Shown: positions 32,470 to 41,733, counted from the first letter of the stretch. The stretch is 64,000 bases of DNA from a bacterium (GCA_022072055.1 JAJVIK010000006.1:1-64000), one strand, 5' to 3'. Numbers and translations: made by a program. The notes: generated by a model from the sequence alone, not told the origin.

Positions 32470-34749
32470 CTACTGCACCACACGGAGGTGGGAAAGGTCC
32501 CCCCCGGATTTCATCCGCTCCTCCAGCCGCCGCAGGGCCCAGCCCAGCTCCTCGAACGAGGAATACCGCAAATCGCGATCCTTCGACAGGCAGCGCATGA
32601 CAATCCGCTCGAACTCCTCGGGGATATCCGGTCGGCGGTGACGCATTCGTTCGGGCTCCTTGCTCAGCACGCTCATATACAGGCTGATCGAGTCCTCATC
32701 GGTGAAGGGCGGATGTCCCACCGCGCCCTCGTACAGCACCGCGCCCACCGCGTAGATGTCCGCGCGCGCGTCCACATGCTTGGCATCCTTGACTTGCTCC
32801 GGGGCCATGTATTTGAGGGTCCCCAGCCCGACCTTCTCGCGGGTCAGGTTGGTGGGGGCCTCCGCCGCCTTGGCGAGTCCGAAATCGGTAATCTTAATGA
32901 CCCCGTCGTAGGTCAGCATGATGTTGCCCGGCTTGATATCGCGGTGAACCACCCCGATCATGCCGCCCCCAAAATCCTTGGTGGCGGCATGCTGCATCCC
33001 CTCGCAGATCTGGATTCCCCAAGAGACAAGGCTCGCCAGCGGCGGCGGCGGACCCGGGCGTGAGAAAACTTCCTCCAGGTCGGTTCCATCGATGTATTCC
33101 AGGAACAACAACGGGCGAGACGCAACCTCGCGGTAGTACATGGCCTGGACCACATTGGGGTGGTGACCCAAACGGATCCAGGTCTTGGCCTCCGAGGTGA
33201 ACCGCGCGACCGCCTCGGGGTGGTTCCTCAGGTCATCGCGCAAGGTCTTGACCGCGTATCGAACCTCCGAGAATTCATCGGTGACAATGAACACCACTCC
33301 CATGCCGCCGCGATGGATCTGGTCGATCCGGTATTGGCCATCGATCTTCTTCCCGATCTCAAACTCAATCGGCGCCTCCACCTCGGGGCGTGGGACAATG
33401 GGTTGGCCCGGAACCGGCTTCTGCTCCTTCTCACCGGTCTCCCAGCGGAGTTTGCGACCATCGGGAAGGACTCCCTCCCACTCCAGGTCCACCTTGTCGC
33501 GCCAGCTCTTGAGGCGCACCGATGGCCCTTCGACCGGGCCGGCGGACGCGCCCGCCGCCGGAGCGGGCCCAGCCGGGTAGCGCAGACGCATCTCCGAGGG
33601 GGTGGGGATCCTGAACGAGGACCCGGTGGCCGGCGAGTGCTCACGCGCCGGCTCGGGAAGGTGGTACGAAAACTCCTGCGGCATGGTGGGATCGCCGTGA
33701 TAATGCAGCGCCACGATCGGCAAAAGAATCAGCGCCGAGACACAGTCCATCGCCAGGAGGAAGGGGGAATAAAGCCCCGGGATCAGGAGCGTGAGGCCGC
33801 CCTGAAGCCCCGCAAGCGATAGCAATCCCACCAGGACTCCAAGCGGGCCGCTGAAGGGGCGTAGCGAACCCGAACCCGCCGTCTGCCCTTCGCGGGAGAG
33901 GTATTCGAGCGCCAAGCGGTCCTGGAATCGAACCGGTCGATAGATCAAACCCACGATCCAGATCACCCCCGCCGCCAATGCCGTGTGGATCAGAAACGGC
34001 CATAACAGCACATCCTTCCCGACCAGCGCCTCGCTGATCGCGTAAAAGGCCTTCCCGTTGGCCTCCAAGATCGGCGCGGTGAAGGGCGGATTGGCGATGT
34101 CCGTTCGGGTCAACCAGTCGAATTCCTCAAAAACGCTCCGATCCTCGAAATTGAACCGAGGGATCGAACCCCGCACCAGACCGATGGCGACCACCCAGAG
34201 GTAAGTCGTCGTGGTGAGGGCGATGGCCCGCGCGGTGGGATAGAAACAGGCAAAGCCGATCGGCGCGAGCGCGCCAAGGCCAAGGAACGACTCCAGGTAA
34301 GGCAGCGCCACCAGCGCCGCCATCGCGCCGCGTTGGGGACGGACCGCGAACCATGAGGCCAAGGTGACCAACAGCAGGAGAAGCGCCGGTCCCATGATCT
34401 CAGGCGTGTAAACCACCACTAGCCCACCCAGGAACAGGAAGAACGAGACCCCACCCCAGAAGGGGGCGATGAAACAAATCCAGGAGCAGAAGAGGCCCGC
34501 GAACATCCCGACGACCGGCGCCTGTGGGAGATAAACCCGCCACCCGGGATCAGGGCCGGGCTCGCGATTCAACCAGATTCCGTTGGCGGCGATCAGCAAC
34601 CCCAATCCCAGGCACAACGCGAACAGGCTTTTCTTCCCGAGGTCCTTGCGCAGAAAAAGGGCGTACGCGATCCGGTCACGAACGGCATAGAGGGAATCGA
34701 GGCGGCCGGATTCGCGGGACTCCACCGGATCGGCGTCTCCACGGCTCAC
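32470..34749 (-). CDS. Membrane Ser/Thr protein kinase with N-terminal polytopic domain
   Basis: 759 residues. The first ~330 residues hold about eight membrane helices (LFALCLGLGLLIAANGIWL, ALLLLLVTLASWFAV, WPFLIHTALAAGVIWIVGL). A Pro/Ala-rich linker follows, then a PknB-like kinase domain from ~470 to ~745. The glycine loop is IHRGGMGVV, the ATP Lys is in RYAVKTL, the catalytic loop is VVHRDIKPGNIM, the DFG is TDFGLAKAA and the substrate segment is GTLKYMAPEQVKD. All catalytic residues are present. In most bacterial kinases of this class the kinase is N-terminal with a membrane helix after it; here the order is reversed. No sensor domain is recognisable outside the membrane part. It sits between pal and the bshA cluster. 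Confidence 0.88.
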   Translation of the reverse strand: MSRGDADPVESRESGRLDSLYAVRDRIAYALFLRKDLGKKSLFALCLGLGLLIAANGIWLNREPGPDPGWRVYLPQAPVVGMFAGLFCSWICFIAPFWGGVSFFLFLGGLVVVYTPEIMGPALLLLLVTLASWFAVRPQRGAMAALVALPYLESFLGLGALAPIGFACFYPTARAIALTTTTYLWVVAIGLVRGSIPRFNFEDRSVFEEFDWLTRTDIANPPFTAPILEANGKAFYAISEALVGKDVLLWPFLIHTALAAGVIWIVGLIYRPVRFQDRLALEYLSREGQTAGSGSLRPFSGPLGVLVGLLSLAGLQGGLTLLIPGLYSPFLLAMDCVSALILLPIVALHYHGDPTMPQEFSYHLPEPAREHSPATGSSFRIPTPSEMRLRYPAGPAPAAGASAGPVEGPSVRLKSWRDKVDLEWEGVLPDGRKLRWETGEKEQKPVPGQPIVPRPEVEAPIEFEIGKKIDGQYRIDQIHRGGMGVVFIVTDEFSEVRYAVKTLRDDLRNHPEAVARFTSEAKTWIRLGHHPNVVQAMYYREVASRPLLFLEYIDGTDLEEVFSRPGPPPPLASLVSWGIQICEGMQHAATKDFGGGMIGVVHRDIKPGNIMLTYDGVIKITDFGLAKAAEAPTNLTREKVGLGTLKYMAPEQVKDAKHVDARADIYAVGAVLYEGAVGHPPFTDEDSISLYMSVLSKEPERMRHRRPDIPEEFERIVMRCLSKDRDLRYSSFEELGWALRRLEERMKSGGDLSHLRVVQ

Positions 34750-34860
34750 TTGTCCCTGGCTCCTTGCTCACGGATCGGTTGGGCATTGCCCGGGGAGCCC
34801 GCATGGTCCGCCCACCCTTACACTGGCCCATCCCGAAATGCTCTCACCACTGGGGAATCG

Positions 34861-35289
34861 TCATTGGAGGTCGGAAGGGTCCGGTGTCGCTTTTCGGGGT
34901 TCACTGGAATCCCCATGCCCCTGTTCGGAGGGTTCAGGTCCGGCTCTCTTGGAACCCTTCCCACCCCACCAGGAAAGCAGCAGTACCGCGACTCCCGTGA
35001 CAATCATAAGGAGGAAGGTCCAGCGCTGCAAGGGCCGATTGAGCGGATTTGGAGGGCGAACCGACCGAGGAGTGTCTCTCCCGGACTGAATCTCGTTTTC
35101 CAGGAGAAGGAGCCGATAACGAAGCTCCTCTTCGCGATTTCTGATGGACTTGTACTCACCCCCGACGGAGGGTCCCTCCTCGTCCAGGAGGCGCCCCTGA
35201 ATCAGCCTCTGGCGCGCGCGGAACAACTCCTCGGCCTCCAACTCGATCCGGTCGCGCTCCCTCTGGGTCTCCTCCGGGCCGAACCTCAT
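34861..35289 (-). CDS. Hypothetical tail-anchored coiled-coil protein
   Basis: 142 residues. The ATG at 35289 overlaps the stop of the upstream serine hydrolase gene (ATGA). Residues ~5-70 are charged and helical (ETQRERDRIELEAEELFRAR, RNREEELRYRLLLLENEIQS), consistent with a coiled coil. One membrane helix at ~89-106 (WTFLLMIVTGVAVLLLSWW) is followed by a short polar tail. No family is recognised. Its tight coupling suggests that it belongs with the hydrolase. Confidence 0.65.
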   Translation of the reverse strand: MRFGPEETQRERDRIELEAEELFRARQRLIQGRLLDEEGPSVGGEYKSIRNREEELRYRLLLLENEIQSGRDTPRSVRPPNPLNRPLQRWTFLLMIVTGVAVLLLSWWGGKGSKRAGPEPSEQGHGDSSEPRKATPDPSDLQ

Positions 35290-36386
35290 TTCCCAGCCGT
35301 CATCCCTTGCCTGGAGATCAACCGGCACACCACTTCATGAAAGGGTTTGCGAAAGCCCGACGGATTGGCCTTGTCTCGGTTGGGATGAATGGCGTTGGCG
35401 AGCAGAATGACAAGGGCCTGGTTCTCCGGGTCGATCCAAAGGCTGCAGCCGGTGAACCCGGTGTGTCCGAAGGACCTATCCGAGGGGAGAAACACGGTGG
35501 CGTCGAAATCGCTTCGACGAAGCCACCAACCGAGCGCTTGGCGGATTTCGCCGTGGACCGGCTGCTGAGTCACCATCTCTTGAGAAAGGGCGCGAGTAAG
35601 CGGCCAACCGGCGCCGGGCTTCCCCGCGTTGAGAAAGGCCCGCGCGAACTTCGCCAGATCCTCCAGTGTGGAAAACAACCCTGCGTGACCGGCCACTCCC
35701 CCCTGGGACCAGGCGTTTTCATCATGGACCTCGCCTCGAATCACCCTTCCGCGGAAGGGGCAGTCCTCCGTGGCCGCGGTCCGTTTCCGCCACGCGCGCG
35801 GGGGGTTGAAGCGCGTGTGGCGAAGCCCGAGCGGGCGACAGATCTCGCGGTCCACAAAACGGTCCAGCGAAAGGCCGCTCACCGCCTCGACCAGCCACCC
35901 CAGGGTCATGTACCCAAGGTCGCTGTAAACCCGTGTCGCTCCGGGAGGGTTTTCGAGGTCGGCGTCAAACAGCGCTTCCTGAAAAGCCTCTTTCCCGCGC
36001 AATTCCTTGAACCAAGGACGGTAATTCGGCAGCCCTGATGCGTGGGTCAGCAACTGGCGGACAGTAATCCGCTCCTTTCCCCGACAACCGAAGGGTTTGA
36101 GATAACTCCAGACCGGTCCATCCAGTCGGACCAACCCTCGATCCACAAGGATCAGAACCGCCGTGGTGGTGGCCACCGCCTTGGTCACCGAGGCCAGGTC
36201 GAAGACAGTTCCAGGCCGAAGCGGTTCCGCCTTCGGAACCTTGGCGGCAAATCCGAACGCCGAGCGGAACACCACCTCCCCGCGGATTTCCACCCATCCC
36301 TCCACCCCCGCGGTGTCGCCTCGCGCCACGGCATCCTCGAGGATTTCATCAAGCACGCTCAGCGGGGCTTGGAATCGGGGGGACAT
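35286..36386 (-). CDS. Serine hydrolase of the beta-lactamase/penicillin-binding-protein-like family
   Basis: 366 residues. Class C-like active-site motifs: SxxK as SVTK (Ser66, Lys69), YSDLGYMTLGW in the place of YxN, and a C-terminal GHTGFTG standing for the KTG box. These enzymes include D-aminopeptidases, esterases and carboxypeptidases as well as beta-lactamases, and this resembles the EstB/AmpC-related esterase branch. There is no clear signal peptide, so a cytoplasmic location is possible. It starts 14 nt after the bshA stop and overlaps the next gene by 4 nt. The substrate is unknown. Confidence 0.85.
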   Translation of the reverse strand: MSPRFQAPLSVLDEILEDAVARGDTAGVEGWVEIRGEVVFRSAFGFAAKVPKAEPLRPGTVFDLASVTKAVATTTAVLILVDRGLVRLDGPVWSYLKPFGCRGKERITVRQLLTHASGLPNYRPWFKELRGKEAFQEALFDADLENPPGATRVYSDLGYMTLGWLVEAVSGLSLDRFVDREICRPLGLRHTRFNPPRAWRKRTAATEDCPFRGRVIRGEVHDENAWSQGGVAGHAGLFSTLEDLAKFARAFLNAGKPGAGWPLTRALSQEMVTQQPVHGEIRQALGWWLRRSDFDATVFLPSDRSFGHTGFTGCSLWIDPENQALVILLANAIHPNRDKANPSGFRKPFHEVVCRLISRQGMTAGK

Positions 36387-36400
36387 CCGGGATCCTCAAG

Positions 36401-37609
36401 TCAATTCGGCCTTCGGGTCAGGTCAACGGGGGCGCCTTTGAGGAGTTCATCGCAGAGGAGTCCCTCGCCCCTTGATCCGTCTCTTCCCTTACCCTTGCCG
36501 TCAAACAATCTCTGGTAAAGCTTCTCGTACTGTTCCGCGATCATGGCGTGACCGAACTTGGATTCGATGCGAGCCCTCGCGTTGCGGCCGTAAGTTCCGG
36601 CAAGTTCCGGATCGGAAAGGATGGCCCCGATCGCGCGGGCCGCCGCGCACAGGTCCCCCTCGTTCACCAAGCGTCCTTGGACCCCATCCTCGACCACCTC
36701 GGGAATTCCCCCCACGCGGTAGGCCACCACCGGAAGTCCGGTGGCCATCGCCTCGGCAATGGACATCCCGAAAGACTCCATGCTCGAGGTGGAAAGGAGC
36801 AGGTCGCCCTGCCGCAACCACTCTTCGATCTTCTGAGCGGAACCGGCAAAGGTGACCAGGTCCTGCACCCCAAGCTGCTGTGCGGTCCGTTCCGCCAGGG
36901 TCCGGTCCGGGCCATCCCCAAGGAAGACCAGCCGCGCCGGCCGGCAGTTCCTAACCAAGTCCAGAATCTTCACCGCATCCTGGACGCGTTTGACCGGACG
37001 GAAATTGGAGATGTGCAGAATGGTCTTGGAGAGATCCTCCTCGACCGCGCTCTCCCGGGGGCGGAACACGTGAGTGTCAATCGGGTTGTAAATGACCTCG
37101 ATCTCCCGCTCGATCCGGAATTTCTCGAGGGTCGCCCGCTTCAGGTATTCCGACACGGCGGTGACCGCGTCGCTGGTGTTGATGCTGTACTCCACGATGG
37201 TCCGGTAGCTCGGCTCCCAGCCCACCAAGTCGATATCGGTTCCGTGCAGCGTGGTGACAATCTTGAGATCGCGACGGTTGTAGTGGCAGACCATCAGCTT
37301 CGCGAGCAGCGCGCTGGTCGAATGGGGGATGGCGTAATGCACATGGATGACATCGAGCTGCTCTCTATCCGCGACCTCGGCCAGACGAGTCGCCAGCGCC
37401 AGCGTGTATGGCGGGAATCGGAACACCGGGTAAAGCGGGACATCCACGTGGTGGAAGTTGAAGAGTCTGCCATCGCCGATCAGACGATGCGGCAAGTCGT
37501 ATGAGAAGAAATGGATCTCGTGCCCGCGATCCATCAGCCCCTTGCCGAGCTCGCTGGCGACAATCCCGCTCCCCCCGATGGAGGGGTAGCACACAATCCC
37601 GATTTTCAA
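36401..37609 (-). CDS. bshA: N-acetyl-alpha-D-glucosaminyl L-malate synthase, bacillithiol pathway
   Basis: 402 residues, close to known BshA lengths. It joins UDP-GlcNAc and L-malate, the first step of bacillithiol synthesis. The N terminus MKIGIVCYPSIGGSGIVASE with HEIHFFSYDLPHRL is characteristic of BshA among GT4 enzymes. HVHYAIPHSTSALLA and TTLHGTDIDLVG in the acceptor domain and STSSMESFGMSIAEAMATGL in the donor domain (ESFG standing for EX7E) agree. No bshB or bshC gene is recognised nearby. The malate it needs is also the product or substrate of the mdh gene in this window. The gene follows an unknown 222-residue protein by 3 nt and begins a cluster with the serine hydrolase. Confidence 0.85.
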   Translation of the reverse strand: MKIGIVCYPSIGGSGIVASELGKGLMDRGHEIHFFSYDLPHRLIGDGRLFNFHHVDVPLYPVFRFPPYTLALATRLAEVADREQLDVIHVHYAIPHSTSALLAKLMVCHYNRRDLKIVTTLHGTDIDLVGWEPSYRTIVEYSINTSDAVTAVSEYLKRATLEKFRIEREIEVIYNPIDTHVFRPRESAVEEDLSKTILHISNFRPVKRVQDAVKILDLVRNCRPARLVFLGDGPDRTLAERTAQQLGVQDLVTFAGSAQKIEEWLRQGDLLLSTSSMESFGMSIAEAMATGLPVVAYRVGGIPEVVEDGVQGRLVNEGDLCAAARAIGAILSDPELAGTYGRNARARIESKFGHAMIAEQYEKLYQRLFDGKGKGRDGSRGEGLLCDELLKGAPVDLTRRPN

Positions 37610-37612
37610 GGA

Positions 37613-38281
37613 TCAACCCTCCGCGCGGTTGAAGACTTCCTGGAGGAACGACACGGACCGCTCCCTCAGGAAATCGTACGCCGACATGAGCCTCGCGCGA
37701 AGGTCCTCGGGATTCTGAATGGGTTGGAGGAATCGGGAGTTCAATTCGAGATAGAGCCGTCGCGGCTCGCGGAAATAAGGCTCAATCCGCAGCTGGAGCT
37801 GCGTGGGATCCTCCGGGAGGGGAGGGAACTCGATCCGCAGGCACAGCCCCAAAACCGGCCGTCCGAAGCGCTCCAAGGCGGAGTCGGAGATATTGTACAG
37901 GTGCTCACGCAGCGCGGGTTGAACCGCCATGTCGAAGGGCAACAGGAAACGCAGGTTGGTCTGTTGGAGCATCCAAACCGGGATCCCCAACCGTCGCTTG
38001 ATCTCCGCCAGCGTCGGGATGACCTGCTCCACATACTCCTCGAATGTTCGCTGCGTGGGCTGTTCCTTGATGGCCACCCTGTCCGAGTGGATCTCGCATG
38101 CCCTGCGGTCCGCTTCCCGAAGGATCGCCCCCTGTCCACCCGGCAGGATTTCAAACTGGGTGTATCGCGAGCACTCGGAGAGGCTCAGATACAGCTCCTT
38201 AAGCGGGCGCTCCTCGAAGGTCTGGGGAGGCGAATGCAGCTGCGTGAAGAAGCCAAGAGGGATGATATGCTCCACCAGCAT
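37613..38281 (-). CDS. Hypothetical protein upstream of bshA
   Basis: 222 residues using the ATG at 38281; another ATG at 38299 is possible, but a GATAAT -10 ends 6 nt before 38281 and would lie inside the coding region of the longer form. No signal peptide or membrane helix. It is a mixed alpha/beta protein (HIIPLGFFTQLHSPPQTFEE, IKRRLGIPVWMLQQTNLRFL, LRIEFPPLPEDPTQLQLRIE). I recognise no family. It is co-oriented with bshA and separated by only 3 nt, so a role linked to the bacillithiol cluster is possible. It is not an evident BshB or BshC. Confidence 0.6.
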   Translation of the reverse strand: MLVEHIIPLGFFTQLHSPPQTFEERPLKELYLSLSECSRYTQFEILPGGQGAILREADRRACEIHSDRVAIKEQPTQRTFEEYVEQVIPTLAEIKRRLGIPVWMLQQTNLRFLLPFDMAVQPALREHLYNISDSALERFGRPVLGLCLRIEFPPLPEDPTQLQLRIEPYFREPRRLYLELNSRFLQPIQNPEDLRARLMSAYDFLRERSVSFLQEVFNRAEG

Positions 38282-38287
38282 TGGAGT

Positions 38288-38293
38288 ATTATC
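38288..38293 (-). promoter_or_regulatory. -10 element of a probably leaderless promoter (bshA cluster)
   Basis: GATAAT on the minus strand is separated by 6 nt (ACTCCA) from the ATG at 38281, with no Shine-Dalgarno sequence. The -35 is not convincing. Confidence 0.45.
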
Positions 38294-38331
38294 CCTCAAA
38301 ACGGGGGCGGTTTATAGAATCCACGCGGAAA

Positions 38332-39426
38332 TCATCCTAACTTCCGCTGAAAATCCTTCATGAATTCCGCTAGCGCCTGCACTCCCGCAAGCGGCATGGC
38401 GTTGTAAATCGAGGCGCGAATCCCGCCCACCGAGCGATGCCCCTTAAGGCCGTCCAAGCCGAGCTTGGTCGCCTCGGAAACAAACTGCTTTTCGAGGTTT
38501 TCGTCCGGAAGCCTCCAGGTCACATTCATCAGTGAGCGCGAAGCCGGATCGGCGTGACCCCGATAGAAACCCCCGCTCGCGTCGATGACCTCGTAAAGCA
38601 GGCCCGCCTTGCGGCGATTGATTTCGCCCATCTTCTCCAAACCGCCGATCTCTTCGAGTAGCCAGCGGGTGACCAGCATCATGATGTAGATCGCGAAAAC
38701 CGGAGGCGTATTGTAGAGCGATTTGTTCTCCACATGGACCCGGTAGGAGAGCATGGTCGGGAGGTTTTCCGCCGATTTGGCGACAAGGTCCTCCCGGATG
38801 ATCACCAGGGTCAGTCCCGCCGGGCCGATGTTCTTTTGCGCCCCGGCGTAAATCAGGCCGTACCGGCTGACATCGAGCGGTCTGGAAAGGATGTCCGAGG
38901 AGGCGTCACACACCAGCGGCGCCCCGCCGCTCTCCGGCTCGGAGGCGAACTGGACCCCTTGGATGGTTTCGTTCGAGGTGAAATGAACATACGTGGAGTC
39001 CGCGGAAAGCTCCAGTTCTTCGTTGGTGGGGACCCGAACAAAGTTGGATTCCTTGCCGGTCCAGACGACACGGGTGGTCCCCTCCTTCTTGGCCTCCTTG
39101 ATCGCCTTCTCTCCCCAAGAGCCGGTGAGGATGTAATCGGCCGAACGTCCCTCCCCGCGCAACACGTTCATTGGGACCATGGAAAACTGAAGGCTCGCGC
39201 CGCCCTGAAGGAACAGGACCTTGTAGTTCTCCGGCAGCTGAAGGAGCTCGCGAAGGTTTCGCTCGGTGGTCTCGAAGATCTCATCCGCCGCCTTGCAGCG
39301 GTGGCTGATCTCCATGACCGACATGCCCAGACTCGGGAGCGCGACCAAGTCCTTTTGCGCCTGCTTGAGAACGGGAACCGGAAGGATGGCGGGACCCGCC
39401 GAGAAATTGTGAATGCGGTTTTCCAT
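38332..39426 (-). CDS. serC: Phosphoserine aminotransferase
   Basis: 364 residues from the ATG at 39426, preceded by a G-rich ribosome site; ATG 39441 is an alternative. It converts 3-phosphohydroxypyruvate and glutamate to phosphoserine, in serine and pyridoxal phosphate synthesis. Family marks: MENRIHNFSAGPAILPVPVL at the start, MEISHRCKAADEIFETTERN, LFLQGGASLQFSMVPMNVL, and the PLP lysine in YAGAQKNIGPAGLTLVI, then HRSVGGIRASIYNAMPLAGV. The length fits class V SerC. It follows rplI on the same strand with a gap of ~80 nt. Confidence 0.95.
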   Translation of the reverse strand: MENRIHNFSAGPAILPVPVLKQAQKDLVALPSLGMSVMEISHRCKAADEIFETTERNLRELLQLPENYKVLFLQGGASLQFSMVPMNVLRGEGRSADYILTGSWGEKAIKEAKKEGTTRVVWTGKESNFVRVPTNEELELSADSTYVHFTSNETIQGVQFASEPESGGAPLVCDASSDILSRPLDVSRYGLIYAGAQKNIGPAGLTLVIIREDLVAKSAENLPTMLSYRVHVENKSLYNTPPVFAIYIMMLVTRWLLEEIGGLEKMGEINRRKAGLLYEVIDASGGFYRGHADPASRSLMNVTWRLPDENLEKQFVSEATKLGLDGLKGHRSVGGIRASIYNAMPLAGVQALAEFMKDFQRKLG

Positions 39427-39504
39427 GAGATTTCCCCCCATTAGAGACCTCTTGAACCTCTCCCGCGCGGAATGTCCCGCGCGGGTCCGTGGAAACGCGA
39501 GTGG

Positions 39505-40038
39505 CTACTGCTCTTCCGTCGATTCGGGAGCCTCGGTCGACTCCTCCACCATCGGGGCGGGTTCACTGAACAGGGCGGGCTCCTGGACCGAATCGGCGGA
39601 GGGCGAGACATTCACCTTGAGCGAGGCGCTCACGCGCGGGTCCACGCGGACTTTGACCGCGTGCATGCCGAGCTCGCGAATCGGGTGCTCCAGCACGATC
39701 TTGCGACGGTCGAGCTTGATTCCTTGGGCTTCCAGGGCCTCGGCGATCTGCGCGGTGGTGACACTGCCGTAGAGCTTGTCCTTCTCTCCGGCGCGCGCGG
39801 TGATTTCGATCTGAGTCTGCTCCAACCGGTCCCGAACCGACTCGGCGGTCTTGAGCTCGGTGAGACGCTTCTTTTCCGCGAGACGTCGGATGTGCTCCAG
39901 GTGACGTTTGGTCCCGAGCGTCGCGGGCGCGGCCAGATTGCGCGGGAACAAATAGTTCCTGGCATAACCGTCCTTGACATTCACAACACTTCCCGCCTCG
40001 CCCAGATTGTCGAGGGTTTCTCTCAGAATCACCTGCAT
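39505..40038 (-). CDS. rplI: 50S ribosomal protein L9 with acidic C-terminal extension
   Basis: 177 residues from the ATG at 40038 (MQVILRETLDNLGEAGSVVN). The N-domain shows VKDGYARNYLFPRNLAAPAT, the L9 signature, then the long connecting helix and the C-domain with AGEKDKLYGSVTTAQIAEAL. Usual length is ~150; here ~30 extra residues follow, rich in Glu, Pro and Ser (VQEPALFSEPAPMVEESTEA). It is a large-subunit protein near the L1 stalk that limits frameshifting. It lies 27 nt after nadB rather than beside rpsF and rpsR as in many genomes. Confidence 0.95.
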   Translation of the reverse strand: MQVILRETLDNLGEAGSVVNVKDGYARNYLFPRNLAAPATLGTKRHLEHIRRLAEKKRLTELKTAESVRDRLEQTQIEITARAGEKDKLYGSVTTAQIAEALEAQGIKLDRRKIVLEHPIRELGMHAVKVRVDPRVSASLKVNVSPSADSVQEPALFSEPAPMVEESTEAPESTEEQ

Positions 40039-40065
40039 CGAACGATCCTCCAAAAGGGTCTCGGC

Positions 40066-41694
40066 TCAAACTCCGTCGGGCGGGGTGAGCACGGTGTCAT
40101 GCGCTTCTTCGGGCCGTGTTTCGGGGTAATCGAGAGTTGTGTGCAACCCTCGGCTTTCTCGGCGGCGAAGCGCGGACTGTACCACAATCCAGGAGGTTTG
40201 CACAATATTCCTCAAGAGCGCCACCCCCTCGGTCACCCAACCCCGCTCAAAGTACCCTTCGGCCTCTTTCAAAAGGATTTCCAGGCGCTCGGCCGCCAGC
40301 TTGAGGCGCTCGGTGCTCCGAACAATGCCTACATAATCCCACATCAGGGTTCGGACCTCGTGGGTGCAATGCTCCACCCGAACCCCCTCAAGCTCCATCG
40401 TCGGGTCAAACCGTTGGAACCACTCCGGAATCTCCGGAATCGGCGTGGGGGGAGACGGCTCCGCTTTCATCGCGGACTGAGCCGCCCGATGGCTGAAGAC
40501 CAGCGCCTCAAGCAGGGAATTGCTCGCCAACCGGTTGGCCCCATGCACCCCGGTGAACGCGGTCTCTCCGACCACATAAAGCCCCGCGAGCGCGGTTCTT
40601 CCCACCGAGTCCGTGACCACCCCCCCGCAGGAGTAATGCGCGGCGGGAACCACCGGAATCGGCTCAAGCGGCGGGTGGACTCCATGACGGACACACAGCT
40701 CGCGAATCGCCGGGAAGCGCTCCGAAAAAAACTCCTCCGACATGTTCGAGCAGTCCAGGAGCACATGGCTCTCTCCATGACGTTTCATCTCCGTGTCGAT
40801 TGCGCGGGCCACAATGTCTCGAGGCGCCAGGCATCCGCGTTCATCATAGAGCTCCATGAAGCTCTCCCCACCCAGTCGACGCAGGATCGCTCCCTCCCCT
40901 CGGACCGCCTCGGAGATCAGAAAGGTCTCCCCGCCGGTCGCGTTGTAGAAGGCTGTGGGATGAAACTGGACAAACTCCAGGTTGGCCACGGGCAGACCGG
41001 CGCGCCAAGCCATCGCGATCCCATCCCCGGTGGCGATCGGGGGGTTGGTGGTGTGCTGGTAGATCCTGCCGATTCCCCCGGTGGCCAAGACCACGATGGG
41101 CGCGCGGAACACTTTGACTTCCAGGGCGGGAGCATCCAGGGCATGGACCCCCGAGCAGCGCTTATTCGGGGACTTGCCCTCGGTGATCAGGTCAAGGGCC
41201 AGGTGATGCTCAAGGAAGGTGACATTCGAGTGTTCGCGGAGACACTTGAGCAAGGCGCGTTCGACCTCGCGCCCGGTGAGGTCTTTTGAGTGGAGGATCC
41301 GCCGGTGAGAATGCCCCCCCTCCCGGCCCAGGTCATAGAGCTCCAGGCTTCCGAGAGGAGAGTCCGCGCTCGATTTGGGCGTGGTGGTGAAGCGCACCCC
41401 CCAGTCGATCAGTTGACGGACCAGGTCGGGCCCCTCGCGGACCAGTGTGCGGACCACCTCCTCATGGCAGATCCCCGCCCCCGCGATGAGCGTGTCGCGG
41501 ACATGGTCCTCGAAGGAGTCCTCCGCCGAGGCCACACAGGCAATCCCGCCTTGCGCGTAATTGGTGTTGGACTCGAAGTCCTCTTTCTTGGTGAGGATGG
41601 TGACCTTGCCGCTCGCGGCGGCCTCCAGCGCGAAGCAAAGCCCCGCGATCCCGCTGCCGACCACAATGAAATCCGAATGGCGCTCGTGGACCAT
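40066..41694 (-). CDS. nadB: L-aspartate oxidase
   Basis: 542 residues. FAD-dependent oxidation of L-aspartate to iminoaspartate, first step of NAD synthesis. The dinucleotide fold is at the N terminus (DFIVVGSGIAGLCFALEAAA). The flavoprotein segments TNYAQGGIACV, EGGHSHRRILHSKDLTGREV, VLATGGIGRIYQHTTNP and the active-site region HYSCGGVVTDSVGRTAL with GANRLASNSLLEALVFSHRA all match NadB, as does the C-terminal helical domain. No nadA or nadC is next to it. It leads a nadB-rplI-serC group on the minus strand. Confidence 0.94.
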   Translation of the reverse strand: MVHERHSDFIVVGSGIAGLCFALEAAASGKVTILTKKEDFESNTNYAQGGIACVASAEDSFEDHVRDTLIAGAGICHEEVVRTLVREGPDLVRQLIDWGVRFTTTPKSSADSPLGSLELYDLGREGGHSHRRILHSKDLTGREVERALLKCLREHSNVTFLEHHLALDLITEGKSPNKRCSGVHALDAPALEVKVFRAPIVVLATGGIGRIYQHTTNPPIATGDGIAMAWRAGLPVANLEFVQFHPTAFYNATGGETFLISEAVRGEGAILRRLGGESFMELYDERGCLAPRDIVARAIDTEMKRHGESHVLLDCSNMSEEFFSERFPAIRELCVRHGVHPPLEPIPVVPAAHYSCGGVVTDSVGRTALAGLYVVGETAFTGVHGANRLASNSLLEALVFSHRAAQSAMKAEPSPPTPIPEIPEWFQRFDPTMELEGVRVEHCTHEVRTLMWDYVGIVRSTERLKLAAERLEILLKEAEGYFERGWVTEGVALLRNIVQTSWIVVQSALRRRESRGLHTTLDYPETRPEEAHDTVLTPPDGV

Positions 41695-41733
41695 GACGGG
41701 ATGATAAGGCCGAACCAGGCGTGAGCGTATCCC

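Noticed and set aside
39472-41289. 605-codon plus-strand frame across rplI and nadB
   Set aside because: It runs antisense to two certain housekeeping genes and its product is low in recognisable structure.
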